Below, piece by piece: positions 1-7,732 of a DNA stretch of 64,000 bases. The position numbers and the translations under genes were made by a program. The DNA comes from Bacteroidota bacterium. Its GTDB lineage: Bacteria > Bacteroidota > Bacteroidia > 2-12-FULL-35-15. Where the stretch lies: contig JAFLBF010000011.1 of assembly GCA_017303895.1 (NCBI GenBank), positions 1-64,000 of the forward strand. Reading direction: 5' to 3'. Below the pieces are notes generated by a model. It was given only the letters and a program-made list of their open reading frames with translations, did no database searches and was not told the DNA's origin. The first letter of the stretch is position 1; every line of letters begins with the position of its first letter.

Positions 1-4
1 GGTA

Positions 5-1093
5 ATGGCGAATGATGTCCGTTGTATAGTTGTATCATTATCAAAAAAAGCGACCATCATGGATATTGATCTGGGAAAAATAAATTCATCCTATACTCCT
101 TATTATATGCAATTAAGTGGCGGAGGAAAGTATTTAGGGATCTACAACAACATGATGAATTATTCTACTTTGATACAGTTGTTCCCTTTTAAAATTTTAG
201 AAAATATTCCGGCATTAGAGAATATATCTGCCATCGCTGTCTCAGAAAACGGCAATAAAGTAATGATAGAGCATAAAATAAATAATACTTCGGAGGTATT
301 ACAATTAAATCGTGTGACGAATGAAACCAAATTGCTGGATATTTCATTGCATTATTTTACCGATGATCTATTGTATGTTTTGTATAGCAGAAGCAAAGGG
401 AAAATAATGGTCTACTCCACCGAAGAAAATGTTAGTAAAAGCTTTTCAACCTTCGACTACTTGCAGGATTATAATCTTGTATTTAAGCTCAGTAACGATA
501 AGTTATTGTTGAGCAACGGTAATATTCTTTCCTGGTCGGAAGGGGTTCTTTACACTCCCAATTTTGATATTAAAATTGATAAATTTTCCACTACCGGCTA
601 TGATCCTCAGTTAAATAGAGTTTTAACCCACGAAGTAAAAAGGACAGGCAGTTATAGTACATATAAACTTGTAGATAATTTCACATCCATTGAAACATTT
701 GATAATAAGTATGCACTAATGCCATCAGATGAAGCGATATTAATAACCAATCAACGAAACGAAGCCTGGAAAAAGAAGTATGAAGAGGAAAGAAAGAAAA
801 TGGAAGAAATGGCCAAAGAAAAGAAGCTGCTGGATGAATTAAAAGCAGAGATGGTTTGTGATGCTTGTTTTGGAGATCCTATCAGCAAAACAGGTAAATG
901 CAGCTACAACCGTTGCAGAAATGGATATGTTTATGGAGAAACGAATACCATGCGTTATGATGAAAAAGGTTATATAGAGTATAAGAATACAAAAACTACC
1001 GAAAAGTGCTATTTATGTAAAGGAACTGGCTACTGGGTGTGTGAAAAATGTGAAGGGACAGGCTTGGCAAAAAAGAAAAAAGGTAAAAAATGA
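5..1093 (+). CDS. Hypothetical protein with C-terminal DnaJ-like zinc motifs
   Basis: The function is not recognised. The first 250 or so residues look like repeated beta strands, possibly a propeller. A charged Lys/Glu-rich helix follows near residues 255-285. The last 80 residues carry paired cysteines (CDAC, then CSYNRC), and two motifs of the CxxCxGxG type (CYLCKGTG and CEKCEGTG), as in the zinc-binding region of DnaJ. There is no J domain in the visible part. The ATG at position 5 is only the first one in the window, so the gene may begin upstream and be partial. It ends in a Lys-rich tail. A role in protein folding or metal binding is inference only. Confidence 0.6.
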   Translation: MANDVRCIVVSLSKKATIMDIDLGKINSSYTPYYMQLSGGGKYLGIYNNMMNYSTLIQLFPFKILENIPALENISAIAVSENGNKVMIEHKINNTSEVLQLNRVTNETKLLDISLHYFTDDLLYVLYSRSKGKIMVYSTEENVSKSFSTFDYLQDYNLVFKLSNDKLLLSNGNILSWSEGVLYTPNFDIKIDKFSTTGYDPQLNRVLTHEVKRTGSYSTYKLVDNFTSIETFDNKYALMPSDEAILITNQRNEAWKKKYEEERKKMEEMAKEKKLLDELKAEMVCDACFGDPISKTGKCSYNRCRNGYVYGETNTMRYDEKGYIEYKNTKTTEKCYLCKGTGYWVCEKCEGTGLAKKKKGKK

Positions 1094-1108
1094 TCAATGA
1101 AGAATTAG

Positions 1109-1196
1109 GTATCAGGTAGTAAGTAGTAAGACGAAGTTTTATGCCCTTGTTGGTGTTGATAAAAGAAGGAAGTATCAGGTAGTAAGTAGTAAGACG
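1109..1196. repeat. 25-bp direct repeat, two copies
   Basis: The same 25 bases, beginning GTATCAGGTAGTAAGTAG, occur at 1109-1133 and 1172-1196, 63 bp apart. Similar AGTA/TTAG wording recurs near 2470-2490. The 306-bp gap 1094-1399 holds only repeats and a promoter, with no credible gene. Confidence 0.85.
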
Positions 1197-1206
1197 TTTG
1201 CCCGAC

Positions 1207-1228
1207 TTGCAGGTGATAACACCTGCAA
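1207..1228. repeat. TTGCAGGTG hairpin, copy 1
   Basis: A perfect 9-bp inverted repeat (TTGCAGGTG, loop ATAA, CACCTGCAA) preceded by TTTGCCCGAC. A second copy with the same stem is at 2506-2526. No U-tract follows, so a terminator role is not indicated. Confidence 0.8.
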
Positions 1229-1269
1229 AGGCCAGAAAATATCAAATAGAAAGAAGTACGAAAATATAC

Positions 1270-1351
1270 TGCCCTTGTTGGTGTTATCACCGACAAGGAG
1301 ATTTACGAGATCATGTATTTTGCAGGTTTTATTTTTTTTAGTATATATTTG
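1270..1351 (+). promoter_or_regulatory. Hairpin plus promoter cassette, copy 1
   Basis: A hairpin (CCTTGTTGGTG at 1273-1283, loop TTAT, CACCGACAAGG at 1288-1298) lies ahead of a Bacteroidota-type promoter: TTG at 1320-1322, 21 bp spacer, TATATTTG at 1344-1351, fitting TAnnTTTG. The next gene starts 48 bp on, at 1400. The same hairpin and the same TTTAGTATATATTTGA promoter core recur before the gene at 2697. Confidence 0.65.
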
Positions 1352-1399
1352 ATAGGTAATTATAATTTAACTAGTTAATAATAGTAACATTCTAAAAAC

Positions 1400-2428
1400 A
1401 TGAAACATACATTGATATTTGCCTTTTCATTTTGGGCAATTGCGGCTAACAGCCAGACAGCAGGAAATGGACTTACCCTTTCTAAAGGAATGGTGATTGA
1501 AAGCGAAATTATTGGTTACAAAACACCATTACTTGAGGATGCCGCAAAATGGATCAAGATGAAGCCAAAAAAGAAGGCGGAAACAGTCATGCAATTCAAT
1601 ACAGATGTTGCATCGGGGAAAATAGCTCCCACCAGCAAGTCGCCTGTTCCAACCAAGATCAATGATGTTAGCGAAGTAAATGGAGCAACTGTTTATACCG
1701 GAACTACAAGAATTGGTGTGACAGACTATAAATTAACGCTTAAAAATGCAGGTGATACAGTACATTATTTGTTAAATGATGGTTTACCTTTCCCTATCCC
1801 GGGTAAAAACAATGATACAACCGGTATCTGGTGTTTTGGTGTACGTCACTTTCCAAAAGTACTGGAAGTAGGCTCTTATTTGCCGGGCTATATCAATGAA
1901 ATGAACATTTTTCCTTATGATTTAAAAACAAGCAGAAGAGAGTTTTTTAATTTTAGCGGAAATGATGGGTATAGTTATTCAGGCTTTGTAAATGTGAGAA
2001 AAACAAGAACCATGCAGATCAACTCGATCTTTGTGTACACACCTTATTACGTTGTATCAAAAGAAGAGATCGAGGTTTCAGGGAAAAAGTACACCGCCTA
2101 TAAACTTTTGAATGAGCAATTGTCGAAATCAAATATCAATACCGTAGCAAAAGAGGATCCAACTATTTTCTTTAATGACAAATATCTTAGCGATAAGATC
2201 AAAGAAAATTTAGCGGACAGAGGAAGAGGTTGGGATACTCCTGAGAAAAAAGCGGAGATCCTTGAGAAAATGCAAAGCCAAACAGGAATGAATACGAACG
2301 AACAAGGTTTTAGCGTAAACATTCAAGAAAGTTGGTATGTGCCGGAATTAGGAATGATCGTTAAATCGAAGTACTATGATGGTACAGGTGCATTACAAAT
2401 GGAAAGCAGGATCGTTTCTATAAAGTAA
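1400..2428 (+). CDS. Secreted protein of unknown function
   Basis: 342 residues with a signal peptide (MKHTLIFAFSFWAIAANSQT) and probable cleavage near residue 20. The mature part is beta-rich. Its C-terminal segment (SWYVPELGMIVKSKYYD) weakly recalls the TapB-like/DUF3108 group of envelope proteins, but the resemblance is not enough to assign a family. The gene is monocistronic, with its own promoter at 1320-1351 and a long repeat-filled gap after it. The start is supported by the signal peptide beginning exactly at this ATG. Confidence 0.7.
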   Translation: MKHTLIFAFSFWAIAANSQTAGNGLTLSKGMVIESEIIGYKTPLLEDAAKWIKMKPKKKAETVMQFNTDVASGKIAPTSKSPVPTKINDVSEVNGATVYTGTTRIGVTDYKLTLKNAGDTVHYLLNDGLPFPIPGKNNDTTGIWCFGVRHFPKVLEVGSYLPGYINEMNIFPYDLKTSRREFFNFSGNDGYSYSGFVNVRKTRTMQINSIFVYTPYYVVSKEEIEVSGKKYTAYKLLNEQLSKSNINTVAKEDPTIFFNDKYLSDKIKENLADRGRGWDTPEKKAEILEKMQSQTGMNTNEQGFSVNIQESWYVPELGMIVKSKYYDGTGALQMESRIVSIK

Positions 2429-2505
2429 AAGTATTATAGGATTCCTCTATATTCTTTATAGCGAGAGTTGTAAGTATTTAGTATTAAGATAATGTTTGCC
2501 CCTAC

Positions 2506-2526
2506 TTGCAGGTGTAACACCTGCAA
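2506..2526. repeat. TTGCAGGTG hairpin, copy 2
   Basis: The same 9-bp perfect stem as at 1207-1228, here with a TAA loop and again preceded by TTTGCCCC-like sequence and followed by AGGC. The gap 2429-2696 otherwise holds text-like AT repeats and the cassette below. Confidence 0.8.
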
Positions 2527-2614
2527 AGGCTATAACGCTCGAAAGCGCCTATACAAGAACTATATACAAATTTCCTCTCATTCTTAATCCTACATTCTTA
2601 ATTCCCAATATTGA

Positions 2615-2674
2615 TGCCCTTGTTGGTGTTATCACCGGCAAGGGAGTTTATAGGATCATTTTAGTATATATTTG
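2615..2674 (+). promoter_or_regulatory. Hairpin plus promoter cassette, copy 2
   Basis: Hairpin CCTTGTTGGTG (2618-2628), loop TTAT, CACCGGCAAGG (2633-2643), then TATATTTG at 2667-2674, fitting TAnnTTTG, 22 bp before the ATG at 2697. Compared with copy 1 the hairpin differs only by a G-T (wobble) change, and about 22 bp between hairpin and promoter are absent. Confidence 0.65.
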
Positions 2675-2696
2675 AAAAAGGAAATCATAGTATAGA

Positions 2697-3170
2697 ATGT
2701 CGAGAAATAGAAATATATCCAAGCGACTGGAAGAAGTATTACTAAATGGACACTGGATCGCTAATACCAATTACAAAGAGCAATTGCTGAGCGTAAATTG
2801 GAATGAGGCTACTCAAAAAGTGAATGATTTAAATACGATCTCGGCTTTAACCTTTCACGTAAATTATTATTTGGATGGTTTATTAAAAGCCTTTGAAACA
2901 GGTAAGCTTGAAATTAGTGATAAGTATAGTTTTGATGCTCCGCCAATCCATTCGGAAGCAGATTGGAATAAATTGGTAAATGAATTTTTATTGAACTCCG
3001 GAAGGTTTGTAGAAAAAGTGAAAAATATGGATGATGCTATTCTCGATCAACCATTCATTGATGAGAAATACGGATCCTACCAGAAAAACATAGAAGCAGT
3101 AATTGAACATAGCTATTATCATTTAGGGCAAATCACATTAATAAAGAAATTGATCCGTCAAAAAGCTTAA
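2697..3170 (+). CDS. DinB-like family protein
   Basis: 157 residues, all helical. It is a member of the DinB/DUF1572-like four-helix-bundle superfamily, metal-binding proteins that often act as thiol-dependent S-transferases or have unknown substrates. The expected metal-binding histidines are visible as FHVNYYLDG (near residue 54) and HSYYHLGQI (near residues 140-147). The protein is cytoplasmic, with no signal peptide. Length fits the family. The gene has its own promoter (2667-2674) and is followed 32 bp later by a tiny membrane protein, so the three genes 2697-3720 may be one operon. The substrate is unknown. Confidence 0.8.
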   Translation: MSRNRNISKRLEEVLLNGHWIANTNYKEQLLSVNWNEATQKVNDLNTISALTFHVNYYLDGLLKAFETGKLEISDKYSFDAPPIHSEADWNKLVNEFLLNSGRFVEKVKNMDDAILDQPFIDEKYGSYQKNIEAVIEHSYYHLGQITLIKKLIRQKA

Positions 3171-3202
3171 TAAACAGTCTTTTTACCTTAAAACCAGGAA
3201 GC

Positions 3203-3379
3203 ATGACAAAAAACAAAAAGATCCTGCTGATCATTTTGATCATTTTAAACACCGTAGTTTTGATGGGACAAATTTATCCGGAAGGCGCACCGCCTTTTGC
3301 CCGTATCGTGAACATTGTTTTTCTAATTGCAAGTTTAATATTCTTTATCATCCTCATTAAACAAAAAAACGATCAATGA
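3203..3379 (+). CDS. Small two-helix membrane protein, 58 residues
   Basis: This short gene starts at ATG 3203 (MTKNKKILLIILIILN) and ends in the TGA at 3377-3379. It has two hydrophobic segments (about residues 7-22 and 34-52) separated by a short loop containing GQIYPEGAPP, then a Lys-rich tail. Its stop overlaps the ATG of the next gene (ATGA at 3376-3379), which indicates translational coupling to the cupin protein. It is not a recognised family, but the codon pattern, transmembrane pattern and overlap support a real gene. Confidence 0.7.
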   Translation: MTKNKKILLIILIILNTVVLMGQIYPEGAPPFARIVNIVFLIASLIFFIILIKQKNDQ

Positions 3380-3720
3380 GCAATATCCCTTTTCAATCCA
3401 TCAACTGGAGCACGATCCCGAAAGTAGAATACAAAGGAGAAACCGGTATGGCGTATTGGCAAACAATGCAATATGAAGGATTGAGAGTGCGTATCGTGGA
3501 ATATTCCGCTAATTATCTGGCCGACCATTGGTGTCAGAAAGGTCATATCGTTCATTGCCTGGAAGGCGAATTTATTTCTGAAATGCAGGAAGGAGCTCCT
3601 GTGGTGCTCAAGCAAGGTATGTCCTATGTGGTGTCGGACAATTTAAGTTCACACCGCTCCTACTCTGCTCATGGAGCAAAATTGCTCATCATTGACGGTG
3701 ATTTTTTGAAAGAGAAATGA
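3376..3720 (+). CDS. Small cupin-fold protein (DHCW-motif cupin family)
   Basis: 114 residues forming a single cupin barrel. The segment YLADHWCQKGHIVHCLEGEF (residues 49-68) and the later SDNLSSHRS match the small family NCBI calls the DHCW motif cupin fold protein. The histidines in the two motifs could bind a metal. The substrate and reaction are not known. It is cytoplasmic and is translationally coupled to the small membrane protein upstream through a 4-bp ATGA overlap. Confidence 0.8.
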   Translation: MSNIPFQSINWSTIPKVEYKGETGMAYWQTMQYEGLRVRIVEYSANYLADHWCQKGHIVHCLEGEFISEMQEGAPVVLKQGMSYVVSDNLSSHRSYSAHGAKLLIIDGDFLKEK

Positions 3721-3737
3721 TCTGATTGATGTTTTTT

Positions 3738-3924
3738 AACTTTTTTCTTGATAAAAAAGTTGCAATCCGCCTGAGGCGGACAAGACCGCATAATCGCTTA
3801 CGCTCCTCTCCATTTTTATTCGTAAATCTACGAATGCGGCTAAAGCTCATTCTTTGATTTTCTGAATAAAAATGGTTCACCCCATGCCGACATCGTATGC
3901 GGTCACTCCCGCCCGCAGCTTCGC
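3738..3924 (-). repeat. Structured dispersed repeat (family A), copy 1
   Basis: Read on the minus strand this matches copies at 35853, 54014, 54312 and 58021 (and 40505, also minus). It starts GCGAAGCTGCGGGC, contains ATACGATG and GGTGAAC, then a nested hairpin whose outer arms are CCATTTTTATTC (3810-3821) and GAATAAAAATGG (3864-3875). It ends with a CTTGAT-loop hairpin at 3738-3761 (AACTTTTTT/AAAAAAGTT) and a TCCGCCTGAGGCGGA palindrome. It lies in the 401-bp gap between two convergent genes. Confidence 0.8.
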
Positions 3925-3980
3925 AAGGATTATTAGTTTTGACAGTAGACATATTTAGAATATCCAGCTTGCCCCGAGCG

Positions 3981-4040
3981 CTGTCATTTCGAGCCTGCCT
4001 GTCGGCAGACAGGTGTGCAGTGAAACGAAACGTATCGAGA
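3981..4040. repeat. TTTCGAG..CGAGAAA-type intergenic palindrome
   Basis: GTCATTTCGAG and TATCGAGAA bracket an inner hairpin CCTGTC-GGCA-GACAGG. Related sequence occurs near 36186, 43321 and 54251. This type of short imperfect palindrome is common between genes in many bacterial genomes. Confidence 0.6.
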
Positions 4041-4076
4041 AAGTGCGTAGGCTTTGAAGATGATTTTTAATAAAAA

Positions 4077-4103
4077 AAGCCCCTGCACTAACAGGGGCTT
4101 TTC
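4077..4103 (-). terminator. Rho-independent terminator
   Basis: Stem AAGCCCCTG (4077-4085), loop CACTAA, stem CAGGGGCTT (4092-4100). Read on the minus strand it is followed by a run of Ts, 19 bp after the stop of the gene at 4122-4403. The plus strand also has TTTT after it, so it may work in both directions. Confidence 0.85.
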
Positions 4104-4121
4104 ATATATATGAATAAAGGA

Positions 4122-4403
4122 TTATTCAACTTTAATGCAACCATCTTTGATAGTTACTTTAGCACCATTCTTTACTTTTACCCATCCGCAAGATGTTTTG
4201 ATCTCTACTTCAGAAGCGCTGGTTTGAATAGATGTAGCTCCACTGGTAGAAGCTGAAAATTCCACTTTTTGAGTAGAACCATTTGATTTTACTTCAAATA
4301 CGTGCTTTTGTGAATCTTTATTATAATAATCAATAGTGAATGCACTTGCAATAGTTGTTACTAACAACATTGCTGCCGATAAAAAAGCTGTTTTTAGTTT
4401 CAT
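4122..4403 (-). CDS. Small secreted protein of unknown function
   Basis: 93 residues with a clear signal peptide (MKLKTAFLSAAMLLVTTIASA). The mature 70 residues are a Ser/Thr/Lys-rich beta protein with two cysteines (TSCGWVKVKNG and KDGCIKVE) that could form a disulfide outside the cytoplasm. No family is recognised. The gene is monocistronic and ends at a strong terminator. It is divergent from the hydrolase operon at 4667, and a perfect 22-bp palindrome (4504-4549) lies between the two. Confidence 0.7.
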   Translation of the reverse strand: MKLKTAFLSAAMLLVTTIASAFTIDYYNKDSQKHVFEVKSNGSTQKVEFSASTSGATSIQTSASEVEIKTSCGWVKVKNGAKVTIKDGCIKVE

Positions 4404-4503
4404 GTGTTTATTGTATTAGTTTAACGTTTTACCAAATCTATAACATTCTAATTTGGAATCAAAATATAGTTTTGAACAGGTTTTTTGGCTGAGATCAACG
4501 TGT

Positions 4504-4549
4504 TTTTTCATTTTTGATAGTATCATTTGATACTATCAAAAATGAAAAA
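4504..4549. repeat. Perfect 22-bp inverted repeat between divergent genes
   Basis: Arms 4504-4525 and 4528-4549 are exact reverse complements (outer part TTTTTCATTTTTGATAG) with only 2 bp between them. It lies between divergent genes, not after a stop codon, so a simple terminator is not the obvious reading. It could be an operator or a cruciform-forming site. Confidence 0.85.
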
Positions 4550-4613
4550 TTCATTCGAAATAATTAGAAAGGAGATCCAATACATTAGGTAGTCTCCACT
4601 TATCAACAATCCC

Positions 4614-4643
4614 TTGCACCTCTTGCTCTTTTTTTTATCTTTG
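4614..4643 (+). promoter_or_regulatory. Promoter of the hydrolase operon
   Basis: TTG at 4614-4616, a 19-bp spacer and TATCTTTG at 4636-4643 match the Bacteroidota TTG/TAnnTTTG consensus. The first codon is 24 bp downstream. Confidence 0.75.
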
Positions 4644-4666
4644 ATATAGATTAAAAATCAGACGTA

Positions 4667-7600
4667 ATGAAAAAACTACTACTATTTTTCAGTGCTGCAT
4701 TATGCACTACATTTTCCTATTCTACCGAAGTCGTTCCGAATACGTATTCCAATTATTTTAATGCGGCTTATCAGCAATATCCTACTATTCCAAAAGGGAT
4801 ATTGGAGGCAGTAGCGTTCACCAATACCCATTTTCAACACATCACTCATACCTCCACTGCTTCTGAAAGTTGTGCCGGAATCCCAAATGCGTATGGTGTA
4901 ATGGGATTAACATTGGATGGTCAGGATTATTTTTATGATAACCTGGTACTGGTTTCTCAGCTATCGGGCTATTCTGTTGAAGACATCATCAACAGTCCGC
5001 AAACAAACATCCTCGCCTATGCCGATGCTTTTGATTCATTAATGGTGAATATGAGTATTTCCGGCAACAACATGAAGGACTATATTCCTGTGCTTACCAT
5101 GTTGAGTGAATTGCCATCGGGAACTATAGGACAGCAATTTGCAATGAATGCACAATTGTATTCCATAATGGAATTTATGGACAATGCCGACTATCAGCAA
5201 GCGTATGGCTTCCCTGACAGAAACATTGATTATACTGCGATTTTTGGTGCTGATAATTATTCCATCTTAAGTTCACAAAGCATCACTGTAACTGATGAAA
5301 GTGTGTTCAATAAAAATGGATTGTACTTTACTCCTAACATCAACCGTTCTCCTATGTCGGCCGATTACGGTCCGGCTTTATGGACTGCTGCTGCCAGCTG
5401 TAACTACAGTTCCAGAAGTGGTGTAGCCGTTTCGGCTGTTACGATCCATACCGTTCAAGGAAGTTATGCGGGTTGTATCTCCTGGTTTCAGAATTGTGCA
5501 GCGAGTGTATCGGCACATTATGTTTTAAAATCGAGTAATGGACAAGTAACTCAAATGGTATTAGAATCCAACAAAGCATGGCATGTGGGAAGTGAAAACC
5601 CTTATACCATCGGTTTGGAACATGAAGGATACATCAGTGATGCTACCTGGTACACCAATGCCATGTATGTTTCTTCGGCTGATCTTGTTCGTGATATCAC
5701 CAATAGCGGTTATGGCATCAATCCATTAAGAACCTATTATGGTCCGGGCTGCTCCGGTGGCTACAGCAATTGTTTGCTGGGTGGCTGCACCAAGATCAAA
5801 GGACATCAGATGTATAACAATCAAACGCATACCGATCCGGGACCAAACTGGAATTGGGCAAAATATTATCTATTGATCAACAACAATCCAAGCATCACCA
5901 CCGTAACGAATGCTACAGGGAATTTTTATGACAGTGGTGGTGCAGGATCAAATTATACCGATGATGAACGTATCCTAACCTTGATACAACCTGCCGGTGC
6001 TACTTCTATTACCTTGAACTTTACTTCTTTCAATACGGAGTTAAATTGGGATTATCTGTTCATTTATGATGGAGCCAACACATCGGCTCCATTGATCGGA
6101 CAATACACAGGAACCAATTCTCCTGGAGTAGTTACCTCCAGCGGTGGTTCATTATTATTGGAATTTAGAAGTGATTGCGCCACCATTGCTCCGGGTTGGG
6201 TAGCGAATTACACCAGCAATATCAGTACACCTGCTCCTACCGACAACATTGCTCCTACTACATTAGTAAGCAATCCGAACATCTGGGAAACAGCCAATTT
6301 CACGGCCAGCTTTACCGATGCAGATAATGTGGGCGGAAGCGGATTAGAAAAAAGTTATTATCAGGTGATCGACTTTAACGGCACCGAATGGAGAGCCAAT
6401 GCCAATAATGGTTTCTTTGCCGATAATTTCGATCTTGCTATTCATCCGGATTGGACCAGCGCACAAGGAACATGGAGCATCAACAATGCCTCTTTGTATC
6501 AAAGTGATGAAGCAAATGGAAATACCAATATCTATGCTTCTTTGAACCAAAGTTTATCCAACAGATATTTATATAATTTTTATGGGAAGATTGATGGTGC
6601 AGGAACTACCCGCAGAGCCGGTTTTCATTTCTTTTGCGATAATGGAAGTGCGACCAACAGAGGAAACTCTTATTTCGTTTGGTTCCGTGTGGACGATGCC
6701 AAATTACAGATCTACAAAGTGGTGAACGATGTGTTTGGTGCTCCGGTAGTCGATACCGCCTTCACAACAGTGGCCGGTCAGTGGTATGATTACAAAGTGA
6801 TCTATGACCGTATCACCGGAAAGATCAGCATTTACCGCGACAATGCGTATATCACCAGCTGGACCGACTCCTCACCGATCGCTACAGGAAATGCGATCTC
6901 CTTCAGAAGCGGCAATGCCAACTTCGCTATCAATGAATTAAAAGTATATCGTTCCCGTTTACCGAACACAGCTAATATTACGGTTGGTGCTGCTGCTACA
7001 AATGATATCCGTTATCAGAATCCGAATCCAACTACTTTCTCAGCGAAAGTAAAATCCATCTGTGCCGATTCTGCAAAGAATTTATCTTCTATCTTTTATC
7101 AGAACATCAATATTGACTGGACACCACCAAGTGCAGTAGATACGATCAATGATGGAACAGCTGCAGATATTGCCATTACGTATTCTGCCACTGATCTTTC
7201 TGCTAACTGGAGTTCGTCAGTGGATACCAATTCAGCCATTGCCCGCTACTGGTATGCGATCGGAACAACACCGGGTGCGACTGATGTGGTGAACTGGATC
7301 GACAACTGGTTCAACCGCAGTGTAACACATACGGGATTAAGTCTGGTAGATGGACAGATGTATTACTTTAGTGTAAAGGCTGAGAATGGTGCAGGTCTGC
7401 AATCAAGCGTATTTACAAGTAACGGTCAGTTGGTGGAACTTACGCCTACTTCGGTATCAGAAAGCACCAATACTTTTGAATTGAATGTATATCCGAATCC
7501 GTTTACGAACAACACGTCTCTTTCGTATCAATTATCAGCTTCAGCAGATGTGCGTATTGAACTGGTAGATGTATTAGGAAAACAGATCGAGCTGTTAAAT

Positions 7601-7732
7601 ACAAGAGCACAAGCTGCAGGCAAACATGCTATCACCATTAATGCTAGCGAACTGCAATTGGCAAAAGGCATGTACTTTTTTAAACTGCAAGTGAACGATG
7701 TAGTAGAAACTAAAAAAGTAGTGATCAAATGA
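4667..7732 (+). CDS. T9SS-secreted N-acetylmuramoyl-L-alanine amidase with CUB domain
   Basis: 1021 residues, predicted to cut the peptide from peptidoglycan glycan strands outside the cell. Signal peptide 1-20. Residues 25-180 form a helical, lysozyme-like N-terminal region (inference). An amidase_2 domain spans about 250-400: VTIHTVQG (H261), AHYVL, GLEHEGY and THTDPGPNWNW (H388, D390) give the usual zinc and catalytic positions. A CUB domain follows at about 408-515 (FIYDGANTSAPL), then a concanavalin-like jelly-roll region (about 560-760), a fibronectin-like region, and a C-terminal sorting tail from LNVYPNPF to the end. Its stop overlaps the next start (ATGA at 7729). From the CUB domain on it is a paralogue of the next protein. 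Confidence 0.88.
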   Translation: MKKLLLFFSAALCTTFSYSTEVVPNTYSNYFNAAYQQYPTIPKGILEAVAFTNTHFQHITHTSTASESCAGIPNAYGVMGLTLDGQDYFYDNLVLVSQLSGYSVEDIINSPQTNILAYADAFDSLMVNMSISGNNMKDYIPVLTMLSELPSGTIGQQFAMNAQLYSIMEFMDNADYQQAYGFPDRNIDYTAIFGADNYSILSSQSITVTDESVFNKNGLYFTPNINRSPMSADYGPALWTAAASCNYSSRSGVAVSAVTIHTVQGSYAGCISWFQNCAASVSAHYVLKSSNGQVTQMVLESNKAWHVGSENPYTIGLEHEGYISDATWYTNAMYVSSADLVRDITNSGYGINPLRTYYGPGCSGGYSNCLLGGCTKIKGHQMYNNQTHTDPGPNWNWAKYYLLINNNPSITTVTNATGNFYDSGGAGSNYTDDERILTLIQPAGATSITLNFTSFNTELNWDYLFIYDGANTSAPLIGQYTGTNSPGVVTSSGGSLLLEFRSDCATIAPGWVANYTSNISTPAPTDNIAPTTLVSNPNIWETANFTASFTDADNVGGSGLEKSYYQVIDFNGTEWRANANNGFFADNFDLAIHPDWTSAQGTWSINNASLYQSDEANGNTNIYASLNQSLSNRYLYNFYGKIDGAGTTRRAGFHFFCDNGSATNRGNSYFVWFRVDDAKLQIYKVVNDVFGAPVVDTAFTTVAGQWYDYKVIYDRITGKISIYRDNAYITSWTDSSPIATGNAISFRSGNANFAINELKVYRSRLPNTANITVGAAATNDIRYQNPNPTTFSAKVKSICADSAKNLSSIFYQNINIDWTPPSAVDTINDGTAADIAITYSATDLSANWSSSVDTNSAIARYWYAIGTTPGATDVVNWIDNWFNRSVTHTGLSLVDGQMYYFSVKAENGAGLQSSVFTSNGQLVELTPTSVSESTNTFELNVYPNPFTNNTSLSYQLSASADVRIELVDVLGKQIELLNTRAQAAGKHAITINASELQLAKGMYFFKLQVNDVVETKKVVIK

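Noticed and set aside
1105..1296. 63-codon minus frame over the gap 1094-1399
   Set aside because: It is made of the direct repeat and hairpins. The repeated YYLLPDT peptide is only the 25-bp repeat in translation.
3689..3952. 87-codon minus frame over the gap after the cupin gene
   Set aside because: It reads through family A copy 1 and has no family features.
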